Part shown: piece by piece, positions 35,485-45,134 of the stretch | Layout: each line of letters begins with the position of its first letter | Position numbering within the stretch: position 1 is the stretch's first letter | From: Komarekiella delphini-convector SJRDD-AB1 | GTDB taxonomy: Bacteria > Cyanobacteriota > Cyanobacteriia > Cyanobacteriales > Nostocaceae | NCBI RefSeq assembly: GCF_014831675.1 | Contig: NZ_VJXY01000011.1 | Coordinates: forward strand, 62,001 to 126,000 | Length of the DNA: 64,000 bases | Direction of reading: 5' to 3' | The notes under the pieces: generated by a model | The model's input: the letters and a program-made list of their open reading frames with translations, nothing else | What the model was told of the DNA's origin: nothing | Database searches by the model: none | Program-made: the position numbers and the translations under genes

Positions 35485-36372
35485 ATGCTACAAAACGTTG
35501 GACAGGCAAAATTAAAATCTCGTGTTAACAACTTACTGGCAGACCTGAAAACAAAGGTCAAAAATTTTACTGTGTTCGATAAGCAAGGTCAGCGAGTAGG
35601 TGAGGTTCAGGATTTAGTTGTAGATGCCAATCATCAACTAAATTTGATTATATCTAAGCAGGTAAATCAACAAAATTTAGAATACAGTCATCAGTTTGGA
35701 GATCAGTATTCTTTATTTAGATTACAGAGTCAGAAAATAAAAAAAATTGATAAACTGACTAAATCTGTTTTCATAGATCTAGACCACTTAGAAATAGAGC
35801 ATATGCCTGAATATTTAGGAACAGAAACACCAGGCGACCAGAAACTATCAGGATCAACTGAGCAAATAGTGCATAGTCAAACTATAAATAACCAAGTTGA
35901 GTCAGTAAATTTAGCAGAGGTCGAAGAAGAAAAAATTATTCGGCTACTAGAAGAACGATTATCCGTTGAAACTAGTAAACGGAAAGTTGGAGAAGTTATT
36001 GTTCGTAAACAAATCGAAACCCGGATGATACAAGTTCCTATCCGGCGAGAGAAGCTTATTGTAGAACAAGTTAGCCCAGAACACAAACAACTTGCAGAAA
36101 TTGATTTAGGAGAAGAGGAAATTATTGACGTTGAGTTGACTGAAGTTGAAAGACTTGGAATTACAAATTTTGATAGTGGTTTAACAGTGAGTGGCGAGTT
36201 TAGTTCCCCTAAAATTGCTAGTTTACTGTTAAATGCGATCGCTCTAGAACGAAATCATGGATGCAAGCAAGTACGAGTGACTATTGCTGTTGAAGATGAG
36301 TCACGCCAGAACAAATATCAAGAGTGGTTTGACCGCTGTTCTAAAGGTCAACAACCAAAGCCTGAAAAATAA
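35485..36372 (+). CDS. PRC-barrel + DUF2382-like protein, third and most divergent
   Basis: A 295-residue protein. An extra N-terminal helix (about 1-28) precedes the PRC-like segment (FDKQGQRVGEVQDLVVDANH, about 34-53). A DUF2382-like half follows (about 150-195; LLEERLSVETSKRKVGEVIV). Its C-terminus (about 225-290) departs from the other two and ends in a DUF2382-unrelated stretch (SSPKIASLLLNAIALERNHG, CKQVRVTIAVEDE). It probably diverged after duplication. A strong bidirectional terminator follows. Confidence 0.82.
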   Translation: MLQNVGQAKLKSRVNNLLADLKTKVKNFTVFDKQGQRVGEVQDLVVDANHQLNLIISKQVNQQNLEYSHQFGDQYSLFRLQSQKIKKIDKLTKSVFIDLDHLEIEHMPEYLGTETPGDQKLSGSTEQIVHSQTINNQVESVNLAEVEEEKIIRLLEERLSVETSKRKVGEVIVRKQIETRMIQVPIRREKLIVEQVSPEHKQLAEIDLGEEEIIDVELTEVERLGITNFDSGLTVSGEFSSPKIASLLLNAIALERNHGCKQVRVTIAVEDESRQNKYQEWFDRCSKGQQPKPEK

Positions 36373-36395
36373 GCTCCTAGCAAATTAATCAATAT

Positions 36396-36425
36396 TAGGG
36401 TGAGCAATGCTCACCCTATATTTTT
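36396..36425. terminator. Strong bidirectional terminator
   Basis: Perfect stem TAGGGTGAGC / GCTCACCCTA (36396-36405 with 36409-36418), followed by TATTTTT. It lies between the convergent third PRC/DUF2382 gene and the MFS gene. Confidence 0.88.
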
Positions 36426-36439
36426 GCTATGAATTTCAT

Positions 36440-37621
36440 TTATTTAACTTTATTTGCATATCTTTTGCGAGTAACTATTGCCAAAAATAATACTACAAAA
36501 GTAAGTAACCCAGCTAAATATAAAGGATAGCTATAGGTCTTGGGATTAGATTGATGAATCAGCATGCCGGCAATCACAGGCCCAATACCATTAGCGATGC
36601 TTAAATAAGATGCGTTCAATCCCATTGCAGTTCCTTGATCTTGGGGATTAGCGTTGAGAGAAATTAGTGTGTTGATCATGGGTTGAACTAAAGAATTGAA
36701 CAAAGAGAAAAGTATACTAACTCCCACAAAATAAACAATGTTTAGCCAAACTGGCATGAGAACAAATGATAGACTGCGAATAAATAAGCCTAAAAATAAT
36801 ATACTAACTAGGTTAAATCTCCGGCTGAGAATTGAGACACCCCAAGTCTGCATGATGACACCTAGAACTCCAAATGTGAGAAACATCAGTGTCAAAGACT
36901 GGCTATTTTGACCCAATACGTTAAGAAAGTAGGGTTGAAAAGCATAAGTAAAGATAGTAAAAGTTGTGCCAATAAAAAAGTTAATTATCAGCAGAATACC
37001 AACTTTAGGTATGGCTAAACCTTTGATTAAATTTCCTAAACCTAAATCAAAAATGTTGTGCGCTTTTTCAGCCTTATTTTGCAGAGTTTCAGGTAAATAA
37101 AAGACAGTAATTAAAAGTGCTACAAATGCGACTGCACTTGAAACTAAAAATGCAGCACCTAAAGAAATCTGCTGTGCTAATAAACTTGTAACTGGCCCTA
37201 ATACAAAGCCTAACCCCAATGCTGCCCCATAAATCCCAAATCCACGAGCGCGATTTTCTGGAGTGGTAATATCTGAAATAACCGCTTGAGCAACCGAAGT
37301 ATTGCCTCCGGTAATACCATCTAAGAGTCGAGCCAGAAAAAGAGCAACTGCTGTTGTCGCTGTTCCAGCTATTAAGTTAGCGATCGCAGTTCCAGCTAAA
37401 CTGATAATCAATAAAGGCTTGCGTCCAAAGCGATCTGAGAGTTTACCGATGACGGGAGTCGCAAAAAACTGAGCTATGGAGTAAATCGAAAATAGCAAAC
37501 TGGTCTGGAAATCGCTAAGCCCGAATTGTTTGCCATAAAGATAGATAATGGGAATTAAAACTGTAAAACTCAGGGAATTAATAAAGGCAATTAAAGCAGT
37601 AATCCAGAAATTTCGATTCAT
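36440..37621 (-). CDS. MFS transporter, TetA-like efflux type
   Basis: A 393-residue, 12-helix major-facilitator transporter in the inner membrane. The antiporter motif A between helices 2 and 3 is GKLSDRFGRKPLLI. Motif-C-like glycines occur in helix 5 (YGAALGLGFVLGPV), a feature of proton-coupled drug exporters (DHA1/TetA group). Substrate is unknown. The gene is divergent from the KirBac-like channel gene, with a 109-base shared upstream region. Confidence 0.9.
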   Translation of the reverse strand: MNRNFWITALIAFINSLSFTVLIPIIYLYGKQFGLSDFQTSLLFSIYSIAQFFATPVIGKLSDRFGRKPLLIISLAGTAIANLIAGTATTAVALFLARLLDGITGGNTSVAQAVISDITTPENRARGFGIYGAALGLGFVLGPVTSLLAQQISLGAAFLVSSAVAFVALLITVFYLPETLQNKAEKAHNIFDLGLGNLIKGLAIPKVGILLIINFFIGTTFTIFTYAFQPYFLNVLGQNSQSLTLMFLTFGVLGVIMQTWGVSILSRRFNLVSILFLGLFIRSLSFVLMPVWLNIVYFVGVSILFSLFNSLVQPMINTLISLNANPQDQGTAMGLNASYLSIANGIGPVIAGMLIHQSNPKTYSYPLYLAGLLTFVVLFLAIVTRKRYANKVK

Positions 37622-37730
37622 CAGCGATATATAACCACAGGTTGTAACTTTGCGATCGCTCGCACTGCAACTAAAGACAGCGACTTTTCAATAGTCATAC
37701 TACCACTCGCCGTTCTTTTGGCTACTCCCA

Positions 37731-38645
37731 ATGAAATTTCGACTGAAGAGACTTTCACAAAAGCAACGACAGCGTTTGATCCCACGAATTCATATCAAAA
37801 TCCAAGATGGACAGTTTGAAATTATGGGTATGGGTGTATGGTATTCCTACTGGCGTGACCCATACCATCTGCTACTAACAATTCCTTGGACTGCCTTCCT
37901 GGCTTTAATAGCTGTTTTGTATGTGGGAATTAATGCCCTGTTTGCCTTAGCTTATTTAGCAGGAGGCGATTGTATTGAGAACGCTCGACCAGGCTATTTT
38001 TTAGATGCTTTTTTCTTCAGTGTGCAAACACTGGCATCTATTGGCTACGGTGCAATGTATCCGAAAACAACTTATGCCAATACCATTGTGACGATTGAAG
38101 CAATGGCAGGTTTGGTGGGAATTGCTGTAATGACGGGACTAGCTTTTGCCCGATTTTCTCGACCAACTGCTAGGGTTCTCTTCAGCCGTGTAGCAGTGAT
38201 TACACCTCACGAGGGAGTACCTACTTTGATGTTTCGCGCCGCTAATGAGCGCCGCAACCAGATTCTAGAGGCGCAGATGCGCGTCTACCTGATGCGTGAC
38301 GAAGTGACGGTAGAAGGACATTTAATCCGTCGCTTCCACGATCTCAAACTGCTGAGAAGTCAAACCCCTAGCTTCATGTTAAGTTGGTCAGCGATGCATC
38401 CAATTGATGAGTATAGTCCTCTGTATGGGATGACATCTGAGTCGCTAATTCAGACGAAAACTACTCTTGTGATCTCGCTAAGTGGCATTGATGAAACAGT
38501 TGCACAAGTTGTCCATGCCCGTCATCACTATAGTGCTAATGATATTTTGTGGAACTATCGGTTTGTCGATATCATTCATTACACAGGCGAAGGGCATCGC
38601 TACATCGATTACAACCACTTCCACGATATTTTGCCTTTAGATTAA
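37731..38645 (+). CDS. KirBac-like inward-rectifier potassium channel
   Basis: A 304-residue channel subunit that would act as a tetramer. An amphipathic slide-helix region precedes helix M1 (about 48-78), the pore helix and the filter SIGYG (103-107, in QTLASIGYGAMYP), and M2 (about 117-142). A C-terminal cytoplasmic Ig-like Kir domain follows (about 150-304; FSRVAVITPHEGVPTLMFRA, then RNQILEAQMRVYL). KirBac1.1 has TVGYG at the filter. HPIDEYSPLYGMT matches the conserved HxIDExSPL motif. ATG at 37731 fits the family's short N-terminus. Confidence 0.94.
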   Translation: MKFRLKRLSQKQRQRLIPRIHIKIQDGQFEIMGMGVWYSYWRDPYHLLLTIPWTAFLALIAVLYVGINALFALAYLAGGDCIENARPGYFLDAFFFSVQTLASIGYGAMYPKTTYANTIVTIEAMAGLVGIAVMTGLAFARFSRPTARVLFSRVAVITPHEGVPTLMFRAANERRNQILEAQMRVYLMRDEVTVEGHLIRRFHDLKLLRSQTPSFMLSWSAMHPIDEYSPLYGMTSESLIQTKTTLVISLSGIDETVAQVVHARHHYSANDILWNYRFVDIIHYTGEGHRYIDYNHFHDILPLD

Positions 38646-38693
38646 CGTGAGTCTCCAAGGGAGGCGCACGTTAGATTAAGTAATGAATTACCG

Positions 38694-38906
38694 TTAGGAC
38701 TGCTCTTGAGTATCAGAAGTTTCATTGAGCAGTGTTGGTAATGGTTTAACGACAACCCGACCATTTTCAACCACAGTGCAATTTTTAGCCGCACTCTTGC
38801 TGTGGTTGACTGGGACATCCTGAGACTGGTTTTGGTGGAAGTTATTTTGCTCCTGTTGTTGATTAAGGACAACGACATAACAGGCGCAAGATGGGAGGGA
38901 GGACAT
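38694..38906 (-). CDS. Possible small protein of unknown function
   Basis: A 70-residue frame convergent with the channel gene. Its C-terminal half (AKNCTVVENGRVVVKPLPTL) looks protein-like, whereas the N-terminus is Gln/Asn/Ser-rich. No ribosome-binding site is evident at ATG 38906, and no family is recognised. It could be a lineage-specific small protein or chance. Confidence 0.35.
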   Translation of the reverse strand: MSSLPSCACYVVVLNQQQEQNNFHQNQSQDVPVNHSKSAAKNCTVVENGRVVVKPLPTLLNETSDTQEQS

Positions 38907-38954
38907 ATAAGGTATTTTGATCTCTACTTTAATTATCGCGCGATATTGGTGTCC

Positions 38955-38998
38955 AGATCCCCGACTTCTTTGAGAAGTCGGGGATCTAACGGGGATCT
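38955..38998. repeat. AGATCCCC-type dispersed palindrome, copy 2
   Basis: AGATCCCCGACTTCTT and AGAAGTCGGGGATCT with a TG centre (38955-38987), then an extra GGGGATCT (38991-38998). It is the same family as 30861-30893. Confidence 0.85.
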
Positions 38999-39193
38999 AA
39001 CTTTTCCGACTTAAATTTATTTCATCAGGGATTATTTCGTAGGTGCAAGGCTATGAATGCAGGCACTTGTTTCAATATGCTTAGAACGTATTTGATATAT
39101 CTAAAACAAGTAAACCAGAAAGCGGTACACCTCCCGCCCCGCTTTCCTCCCCGCCTAAACTTATTTGGTAGGGTTAAACAGCGGGTTATTCTA

Positions 39194-40891
39194 ATGAAAA
39201 AATTTCTAAAATACCTGAGTTTAGGGCTGTTATCTACTGTTTGTACTGCAACTCCTGGACTGGGAGCCGATCGCATCAGCTTTTATTACCCTCCCTTTGG
39301 GGAATTTTCTTTGCCAGTTAACTCGCTAGAAACTTTTGCTAAAGAAGGGAAAATCGATGAAGACCTTTCATTTTATGCTAGTCGTGCAACTCCCGAACAA
39401 CTCGCTCAACTGCGGGATCTACTCCAGCAGCGTTTTAATGTCACTCCTACTTTAGTGTCTCAAGTTACCTACTCACCTGTAGGTGAGCAGTTAATGAAGC
39501 GTTTAGGAGAATTATTACTCACTGAGTCTCGACAAAATGGCTTCTATGCCATACGTGCTGCTTTAATTTTGGCTGCTGTTGATAAAGATGGCTTAACAGT
39601 TCTGAATTTGCTGCGTAGGTTTCCCAGCAACACTATGCGGGTAAATTTTACAGAGGGGTTAAGAATAGTCGATGATTTGTCGCAATTGCTTGAAACAAGA
39701 GATCAGGTTGTGGCTTTTCTGCAAAAAGAAGCAATTGCTCAAGCAGCCATTTCAACTGTTGACTTTTCGCAACAGCTTGATTTGCGATCGCCTGGAAAAT
39801 TCCGCTGGGATATCAAAAGCCTGGAGCTAAATGACATTACTCGCAATCGCCGGATGCCAGTGGATCTCTATTTACCTATAGCAACCCCACAAAGCACACC
39901 AACTAAATCCTCGCCGCCCTTTCCTGTGATGGTAATTTCTCACGGCGTCGCTTCAGACCGCTCTACCTTTGTCTACCTGGCGAAACATTTAGCATCCTAT
40001 GGTTTTGCTGTCGCCGTGTTGGAACATCCTGGTAGTAACGCCGAACGCTTTGAGCAATATTTTTCGGGTTTGGCAGGCCCACCAGAAGCCCAGGAATTTA
40101 TTGATCGACCTTTAGATATCAAGTTTCTACTTGATGAACTCCAGCGTATAGAAAAGGTTGATCCTAACCTCCAAGGGAAACTCAATTTCCAACAAGTCGG
40201 GGCGATCGGTCATTCGTTTGGTGGTTATACTGTTTTGACTTTAGCGGGAGCAAAGCTTAACTTTGACCAACTCCGCCAAGACTGTGATTCCAATAACTCA
40301 TCCTTAAATATATCGCTTGTATTGCAGTGTCAAGCAATTGAGTTACTCCCATTAAATTATCAACTCAAAGACGATCGCATTAAGGTCGTCATTGCCATCA
40401 ATCCTGTTAACAGTGCCATTTTAGGTGAAAGCGGTGTAAGCCAAATTAAAGTTCCTGTGATGTTAGTGACGGGTAGTCAAGATATTTTCGCTCCACCCGT
40501 ACCGGAACAGATTCGCCCCTTTACCTGGCTTTCTAACCTCAACAAGTACCTAGTCTTGATTGAAAACGCCACCCACTTTACTGCTATTGACGAACCTACT
40601 GTTGAGAATAATGTTTTACCTGTACCACCTGCCTTGTTAGGCCCTGACCGTACTGCTGCTTATTCTTATATCAACGCCTTGAGTGTAGCTTTCTTAGAAA
40701 CCCATCTTCTTAACCGCCCAGAGTACCGCCCTTATTTGCAGCCATCCTACGCTAGATTCATCAGTAAAGAGCCTTTGAATCTCAGCATTTTCCAGTCGTT
40801 GCCGATAGATCAGTTAAATCAAATCTGGAATGGGTCAACTCCCCAGGAAGTTAAGCCATCAAATCCTCAACCTGTCTCTGCCCCGCCTTAA
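39194..40891 (+). CDS. Exported DUF1400-type alpha/beta hydrolase
   Basis: A 565-residue protein from ATG at 39194; an in-frame ATG at 39053 would bury the signal peptide. MKKFLKYLSLGLLSTVCTAT is a clear signal peptide. A DUF1400-like helical domain follows (about 25-190; SFYYPPFGEFSLPVNSLETF). The rest is a PAF-acetylhydrolase-like alpha/beta hydrolase with oxyanion region VISHGVASDRSTF, nucleophile GHSFGG, Asp in TGSQDIFAPP and His in NATHFTAID, so the triad is complete. It probably acts in the periplasm on an ester, perhaps a lipid. It stands alone. Confidence 0.88.
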   Translation: MKKFLKYLSLGLLSTVCTATPGLGADRISFYYPPFGEFSLPVNSLETFAKEGKIDEDLSFYASRATPEQLAQLRDLLQQRFNVTPTLVSQVTYSPVGEQLMKRLGELLLTESRQNGFYAIRAALILAAVDKDGLTVLNLLRRFPSNTMRVNFTEGLRIVDDLSQLLETRDQVVAFLQKEAIAQAAISTVDFSQQLDLRSPGKFRWDIKSLELNDITRNRRMPVDLYLPIATPQSTPTKSSPPFPVMVISHGVASDRSTFVYLAKHLASYGFAVAVLEHPGSNAERFEQYFSGLAGPPEAQEFIDRPLDIKFLLDELQRIEKVDPNLQGKLNFQQVGAIGHSFGGYTVLTLAGAKLNFDQLRQDCDSNNSSLNISLVLQCQAIELLPLNYQLKDDRIKVVIAINPVNSAILGESGVSQIKVPVMLVTGSQDIFAPPVPEQIRPFTWLSNLNKYLVLIENATHFTAIDEPTVENNVLPVPPALLGPDRTAAYSYINALSVAFLETHLLNRPEYRPYLQPSYARFISKEPLNLSIFQSLPIDQLNQIWNGSTPQEVKPSNPQPVSAPP

Positions 40892-41748
40892 CGTGAGTTC
40901 GATAAACCTCTCTCTGCCTTAAACTTTAGTTCAAGTCTGTCCCTCTCTGACAGGCGAGGGGGACAGTTTAGTCTCGTTTCTAGAACACCGATTCAGTATT
41001 CAAGATGGGGGCAAAAAAATCGATTATTTTGTAGAGACGTTGCAATGCAACGTCTCTAATCATGTCTTTCAGGTTGATCAGTTTTAACTATATATATGCA
41101 ATTGAAATACTGAAATCTTTGTAGTAAAGACTAGGCAATGATCCCCGTCTACTATTACTGAAAAAGCTCATTAGCAATTTGAGAAAATTGTATAAAAAAG
41201 ATGCTTTTTTTGTATTTAAAGCTACAGTTTTCTGAGAGAAATTTTGTAAAACAATCCAGTTTTTTGCAGTTTTAGAGGACGTTTGCAGCGTTTGTCAAGG
41301 AATTAAGATATTTTTCGAGCAGTATTCATAAAAACTTATATCACAAAATATTTTCTATATATATACTGGATGTTAACAAGTATTAAGAAATACTTATTTA
41401 AAAAATATTGCAATACCTTGATTTAATTGCTAACGTGTGTATGGCAACGATGCTGATGAGCGCTCTAAGCTAAAAGAGGTAAAACCTATGAGCTATATCC
41501 ATTCAGCCAACTGTGTTAGGAATTGATTGTCGGGTTAAAAGCGAGAAGTTTCTGCCTCGCATAGATAAATGGTGAAATATTGCAGATTAACCCAGAAATA
41601 TCTCGTTGCTAAAGGCTAAGGGCCGTTCTGTTTTCAATTACAACTAATTATTTGTCTTACCTGTGCTGGGATGCGAGTAACTCTAACTGTGTCTCGTCGG
41701 CAATGAAGAAGAAATGCGGTAAGACTTAGATTCTGGAGGTTAGAACCC
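40892..41748. other. Long AT-rich intergenic region upstream of the SDR gene
   Basis: An 857-base gap. It holds a CTGTCCCTC / GAGGGGGACAG hairpin (40938-40966) after the hydrolase gene, the TAGAGACGTTGC palindrome (41032-41058), and an AT-rich stretch to about 41440. A 12-codon frame (ATG at 41489, preceded by AGAGGT) ends at TGA and is probably not significant. GGAGG at 41732 serves the SDR gene. No RNA gene was recognised. Confidence 0.45.
41032..41058. repeat. TAGAGACGTTGC-type dispersed palindrome, copy 3
   Basis: TAGAGACGTTGC-AAT-GCAACGTCTCTA, a perfect 12-bp inverted repeat with a 3-bp centre. It is the same family as 25903, 34219 and 51039. Confidence 0.88.
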
Positions 41749-42621
41749 ATGAATATTCAAGGTAAAGTTGCTCTAATTACTGGGGCTTCCCGTGGTATTG
41801 GGAGAGCGATCGCCCTGCAACTAGCCCAACAAGGTATACAACGGCTGATATTAGTGGCACGTGATCGCCAAAAGTTAGTAGAAGTAGCCCACGAAGTCGA
41901 GGCAATGGGTGTAGAGACTGCGATCGTGGCATTAGATTTGACTCAGGCAGTAGTTGTGAATATTGCCATTGCTCAACTTTGGCGCAGTTATGGGCCAATA
42001 CATCTACTGGTTAATTGTGCGGGAGTTGCGTACCAAAACTCGTTTTTGCAATCTAAACTGCCCCAAGTTCAAGAAGAACTCTCTGTAAATTTATTGGGAA
42101 TGTACACCCTGACGAGCCTGATAGCTCGACGCATGGCCAGCCAAAAACAAGGAACAATTGTGAATGTGTCGAGTCTGATGGGGAAGGTTGCTGCACCGAC
42201 GATGGCAACTTACTCAGCTACCAAGTTTGCAATTCTAGGGTTTACCCAAGCCTTACGTCGAGAACTAGCTGAACACAATATTCGAGTGATCGCATTACTG
42301 CCTTCTCTCACAGACACAGACATGGTGCGCGACTTAAAATTATTTCGCTGGGTGATCCCCATGACTCCCCAGCAAGTGGCTCAAGTACTCGTCACTGGAC
42401 TACAAAGAGATGCACCAGAAATTTTAGTGGGATGGCAATGTCATTTAGCTGTATGGTGTCAACGCCTTGCTCCTTGGTTGCTAGATCTGCTTTTACGAAT
42501 AGCAACTCCGCCAGCACCAAGAAAACAACAGTCTGGCGAAAAACTCAGAAAACTAGTACCAAAACTGAATTTTTCGACGAGAATGCATCGTTTCAGTGAT
42601 TTATTCTGGTCAAGAACATGA
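41749..42621 (+). CDS. Short-chain dehydrogenase/reductase
   Basis: A 290-residue classical SDR. The NAD(P)-binding TGASRGIG is at 11-18, NCAG at 89-92, the catalytic Ser in NVSSLMG (about 141-142) and Y155xxxK159 (YSATK). The basic residue after TGASRGIGRA suggests NADPH, but this is not decisive. The C-terminus (about 225-290) has an extra hydrophobic stretch (VWCQRLAPWLLDLLLRIATP) that may attach it to membranes, as in lipid-acting SDRs. It lacks the ERGSGR motif of HetN. GGAGGTTAG precedes the ATG at a good distance. Confidence 0.9.
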   Translation: MNIQGKVALITGASRGIGRAIALQLAQQGIQRLILVARDRQKLVEVAHEVEAMGVETAIVALDLTQAVVVNIAIAQLWRSYGPIHLLVNCAGVAYQNSFLQSKLPQVQEELSVNLLGMYTLTSLIARRMASQKQGTIVNVSSLMGKVAAPTMATYSATKFAILGFTQALRRELAEHNIRVIALLPSLTDTDMVRDLKLFRWVIPMTPQQVAQVLVTGLQRDAPEILVGWQCHLAVWCQRLAPWLLDLLLRIATPPAPRKQQSGEKLRKLVPKLNFSTRMHRFSDLFWSRT

Positions 42622-42925
42622 TTACTTTCGTGTCTGCACGCAAGTTGTTATAGTTCAATTCGTAAATCAAGACGATTGAGGTTGTCTTAGAACTGCTGCA
42701 AGCAGTAGCGCTAGCTTTGCAGCAGTCGTAAGGCGATTCTCTTTTGTGAAGATAGTACACAAACTTCTAAGCTTGTACTCTTTTCAACTACCGGAGTCAG
42801 CAAGCTCCTAACTTCTGTCTCCTATCTTCTGTCTCTAACTCCCTAATAAAGATATCTCAACTAAACAGGCGAGGCTGTTGCATTGGTTAGATAATTAAAT
42901 AGCCTTTATTTCGGAGCAATCAGAA
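42622..42925. other. Intergenic gap, nothing recognised
   Basis: A 304-base gap between the SDR and GH57 genes. A small TGCTGCAAGCAG / TTTGCAGCAG-type inverted repeat lies near 42693-42724. No coding or RNA gene was seen. Confidence 0.45.
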
Positions 42926-44431
42926 ATGCTTTCCTTCCCTACAACTCTTACTACTTTGCCCGAAATCATTGATGGCTTGCCGAATATATCTGGTTGGGAA
43001 ACAGAGGTTCTCTCTGTTGTTAACCATGATAAATCTGTATTTTTACCAACAACGAATATCCGATTAGAAGATGTAAATGCTGTGTTTGCGATCGCTTTAC
43101 ATATGCACCAGCCAACTATTCCGGCGGGACATGATGGTGCATTCATCAGCAATCTGCAATATATGTTTGAACATCCCAATGAAGGGGATAACCACAATGC
43201 CGGCCCTTTTGCCTATTGTTACAGTCGCATGGGAGACTTTATTCCCGAACTCGTCAATCAAGGTTGCAATCCGCGCGTCATGTTGGATTACTCTGGTAAT
43301 CTTTTGTGGGGACTCAGGCAGATGGGACGTAGCGACGTACTTGATAACCTCAAGCGAATTACTTGCGATCGCACCTATCAACCTTATGTAGAGTGGCTAG
43401 GTACAATGTGGAGCCATGCCGTTATTCCTTCCACACCTATACCAGATATCAAATTGCACATCATCGCATGGCAACACTATTTTGCTGCAATTTTTGGCTG
43501 GGAAGCACTGGCGCGAGTCAAAGGATTTTCACCCCCAGAAATGCATTTGCCAAACCATCCCGATACCCTATTTGAATTTGTCAAAGCGCTGAAAGAATGT
43601 GGATATCGTTGGCTACTTGTGCAAGAACATTCTGTAGAAACAATTAGCGGTCAATCTCTCACCCATAAACATTTACCACATCGTTTGATTGCCCGCAATT
43701 CTCAAGGTGAAACAATCAGCATCACAGCTTTGATTAAAACCCAAGGTTCAGATACTAAATTAGTCGCGCAAATGCAGCCTTACTATGAAGCCAAAACCCT
43801 ATCTAAACAACAAGTAGGGAATGCATTTGTACCGCCAATAGTTAGCCAAATTGGTGATGGCGAAAATGGTGGCGTCATGATGAATGAATTTCCTAGCGCT
43901 TTCAACCAAGCTTGGCGCGACATGGTGCAGCACGGAGGAGGAAAATCAAATGTTGTAGGGGTATGTGGTACAGAATATTTAGAATTAATCGAAGCCGCTG
44001 GTTGTAAACCTGAAGATTATCCAACTTGCCAACCAGTAGGACAACATCATATTTGGGAACGAGTTACACTAGACAATTGCCAACCCGAAGCTGTAGAGAT
44101 TGCTATTAAAGAATTAAAGCAAATCAACCCCAATTTTCACATGGATGGAGCCTCGTGGACGAATCATATCAGTTGGATAGAAGGATATGAAAATGTTTTG
44201 ACTCCCATGTATAAATTAAGCAGTTTATTTCATCAAAAGGTTGACCCATTACTGCAAATTAACTCAGCGGAATCTGTTACCAGACAATCTCATTACCGCA
44301 GTCTTTTGCTACATAATCTTTTGCTGCAAACAAGCTGTTTTCGTTATTGGGGACAAGGTGCTTGGACTGATTACGCACGCGATATCTACCAACGTGGCGA
44401 AAATTTACTGTTATCAACATTTAGAGGATAG
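42926..44431 (+). CDS. Glycoside hydrolase family 57 protein
   Basis: A 501-residue GH57-type protein, a family of alpha-amylases, 4-alpha-glucanotransferases and branching enzymes acting on glycogen-like glucans. The family's first motif is HMHQPTIP (about 53-60), preceded by the strand AVFAIAL. Further matches are GNLLWGLRQMG, MWSHAVIP and SPPEMHLPNHPD (a likely position for a conserved acidic residue). It ends near residue 501 without a carbohydrate-binding module. Specific activity is not deducible. Cytosolic, with no signal peptide. Confidence 0.88.
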   Translation: MLSFPTTLTTLPEIIDGLPNISGWETEVLSVVNHDKSVFLPTTNIRLEDVNAVFAIALHMHQPTIPAGHDGAFISNLQYMFEHPNEGDNHNAGPFAYCYSRMGDFIPELVNQGCNPRVMLDYSGNLLWGLRQMGRSDVLDNLKRITCDRTYQPYVEWLGTMWSHAVIPSTPIPDIKLHIIAWQHYFAAIFGWEALARVKGFSPPEMHLPNHPDTLFEFVKALKECGYRWLLVQEHSVETISGQSLTHKHLPHRLIARNSQGETISITALIKTQGSDTKLVAQMQPYYEAKTLSKQQVGNAFVPPIVSQIGDGENGGVMMNEFPSAFNQAWRDMVQHGGGKSNVVGVCGTEYLELIEAAGCKPEDYPTCQPVGQHHIWERVTLDNCQPEAVEIAIKELKQINPNFHMDGASWTNHISWIEGYENVLTPMYKLSSLFHQKVDPLLQINSAESVTRQSHYRSLLLHNLLLQTSCFRYWGQGAWTDYARDIYQRGENLLLSTFRG

Positions 44432-44709
44432 CCGTAAAAAAAACTGAAGGAAGATAGATTAATATCAATGCTCTAAGAGTGATGCTTAGAAATTGAGTTA
44501 TGACATTGGGCGTAAGTTAGAGAAAAGTAAGATTTGAATCTCCTGATTGATTTGAAAAGTCCTTTTGACAAAGGTTTCAGTCAGGAGCGTTCAGTCCTGT
44601 GAAATAAAGCTTAAAACTCTCCTTAGCAACTTAAAATGATACCCTTCTAGGCAATTCTAGAGGAGCATTTAAATAAGTTTTGATTTGCTACTTAATAAAC
44701 AACACTTAT

Positions 44710-45018
44710 TCAACCATTTTGACGATGTTCAGGTTTAGGCTTTACTATAATTTCTATATCGTTGCCAAGTGCATTGAGAAAATAGAATAATCTATCAGTT
44801 GAAAAACCTGATAGTCTACCTCGAATTAATACTGAAATTTTTGGTTTATCAATGCCTAAGATTTAAGCGGCTTGAACTTGAGCTAATTTGCGGTAATTAA
44901 TAGTTTCACTGATTTTACGTGCTAGCTCAGCTTTCACTAATCTTTCTTCAGGATTAGGCAAACCTAAGTCAGCGAAAATATTACCACTGCTAACATGAAC
45001 TTCATTTTTTTGAGTCAT
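44710..45018 (-). pseudogene. HigA-like XRE antitoxin with an in-frame stop
   Basis: A 102-codon frame from ATG at 45018 to TGA at 44710, interrupted by TAA at codon 52 (44863-44865). It reads VSSGNIFADLGLPNPEERLV, then KLAQVQAA, the stop, and ILGIDKPKISVLIRGRLSGF. That gives a helix-turn-helix cut between its two helices. Relatives (from memory) have Glu at the stop, so GAA to TAA is the likely change. It matches HTH_37/HigA-type antitoxins with a C-terminal IVKPKPE tail. No toxin gene is recognisable in the 117 bases upstream, so the pair has probably been lost. Confidence 0.8.
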
Positions 45019-45134
45019 AAGCGATCGCACCCTCTTTTTCTGTGATAATTCTTTAAATGAAGGAATACTTAGCTCTTTATATGAACATCAATAATTTAGC
45101 TATATTCATCTGTGGTTTAATTTATTATATATTG

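Noticed and set aside
41489-41527. 12-codon frame upstream of the SDR gene as a PatS/PatX-like signal peptide
   Set aside because: It does not contain an RGSGR/RGTGR-type pentapeptide.
41749-42621. HetN (heterocyst patterning SDR)
   Set aside because: Classical SDR motifs are present but the ERGSGR segment of HetN is missing, and overall sequence as recalled does not match.
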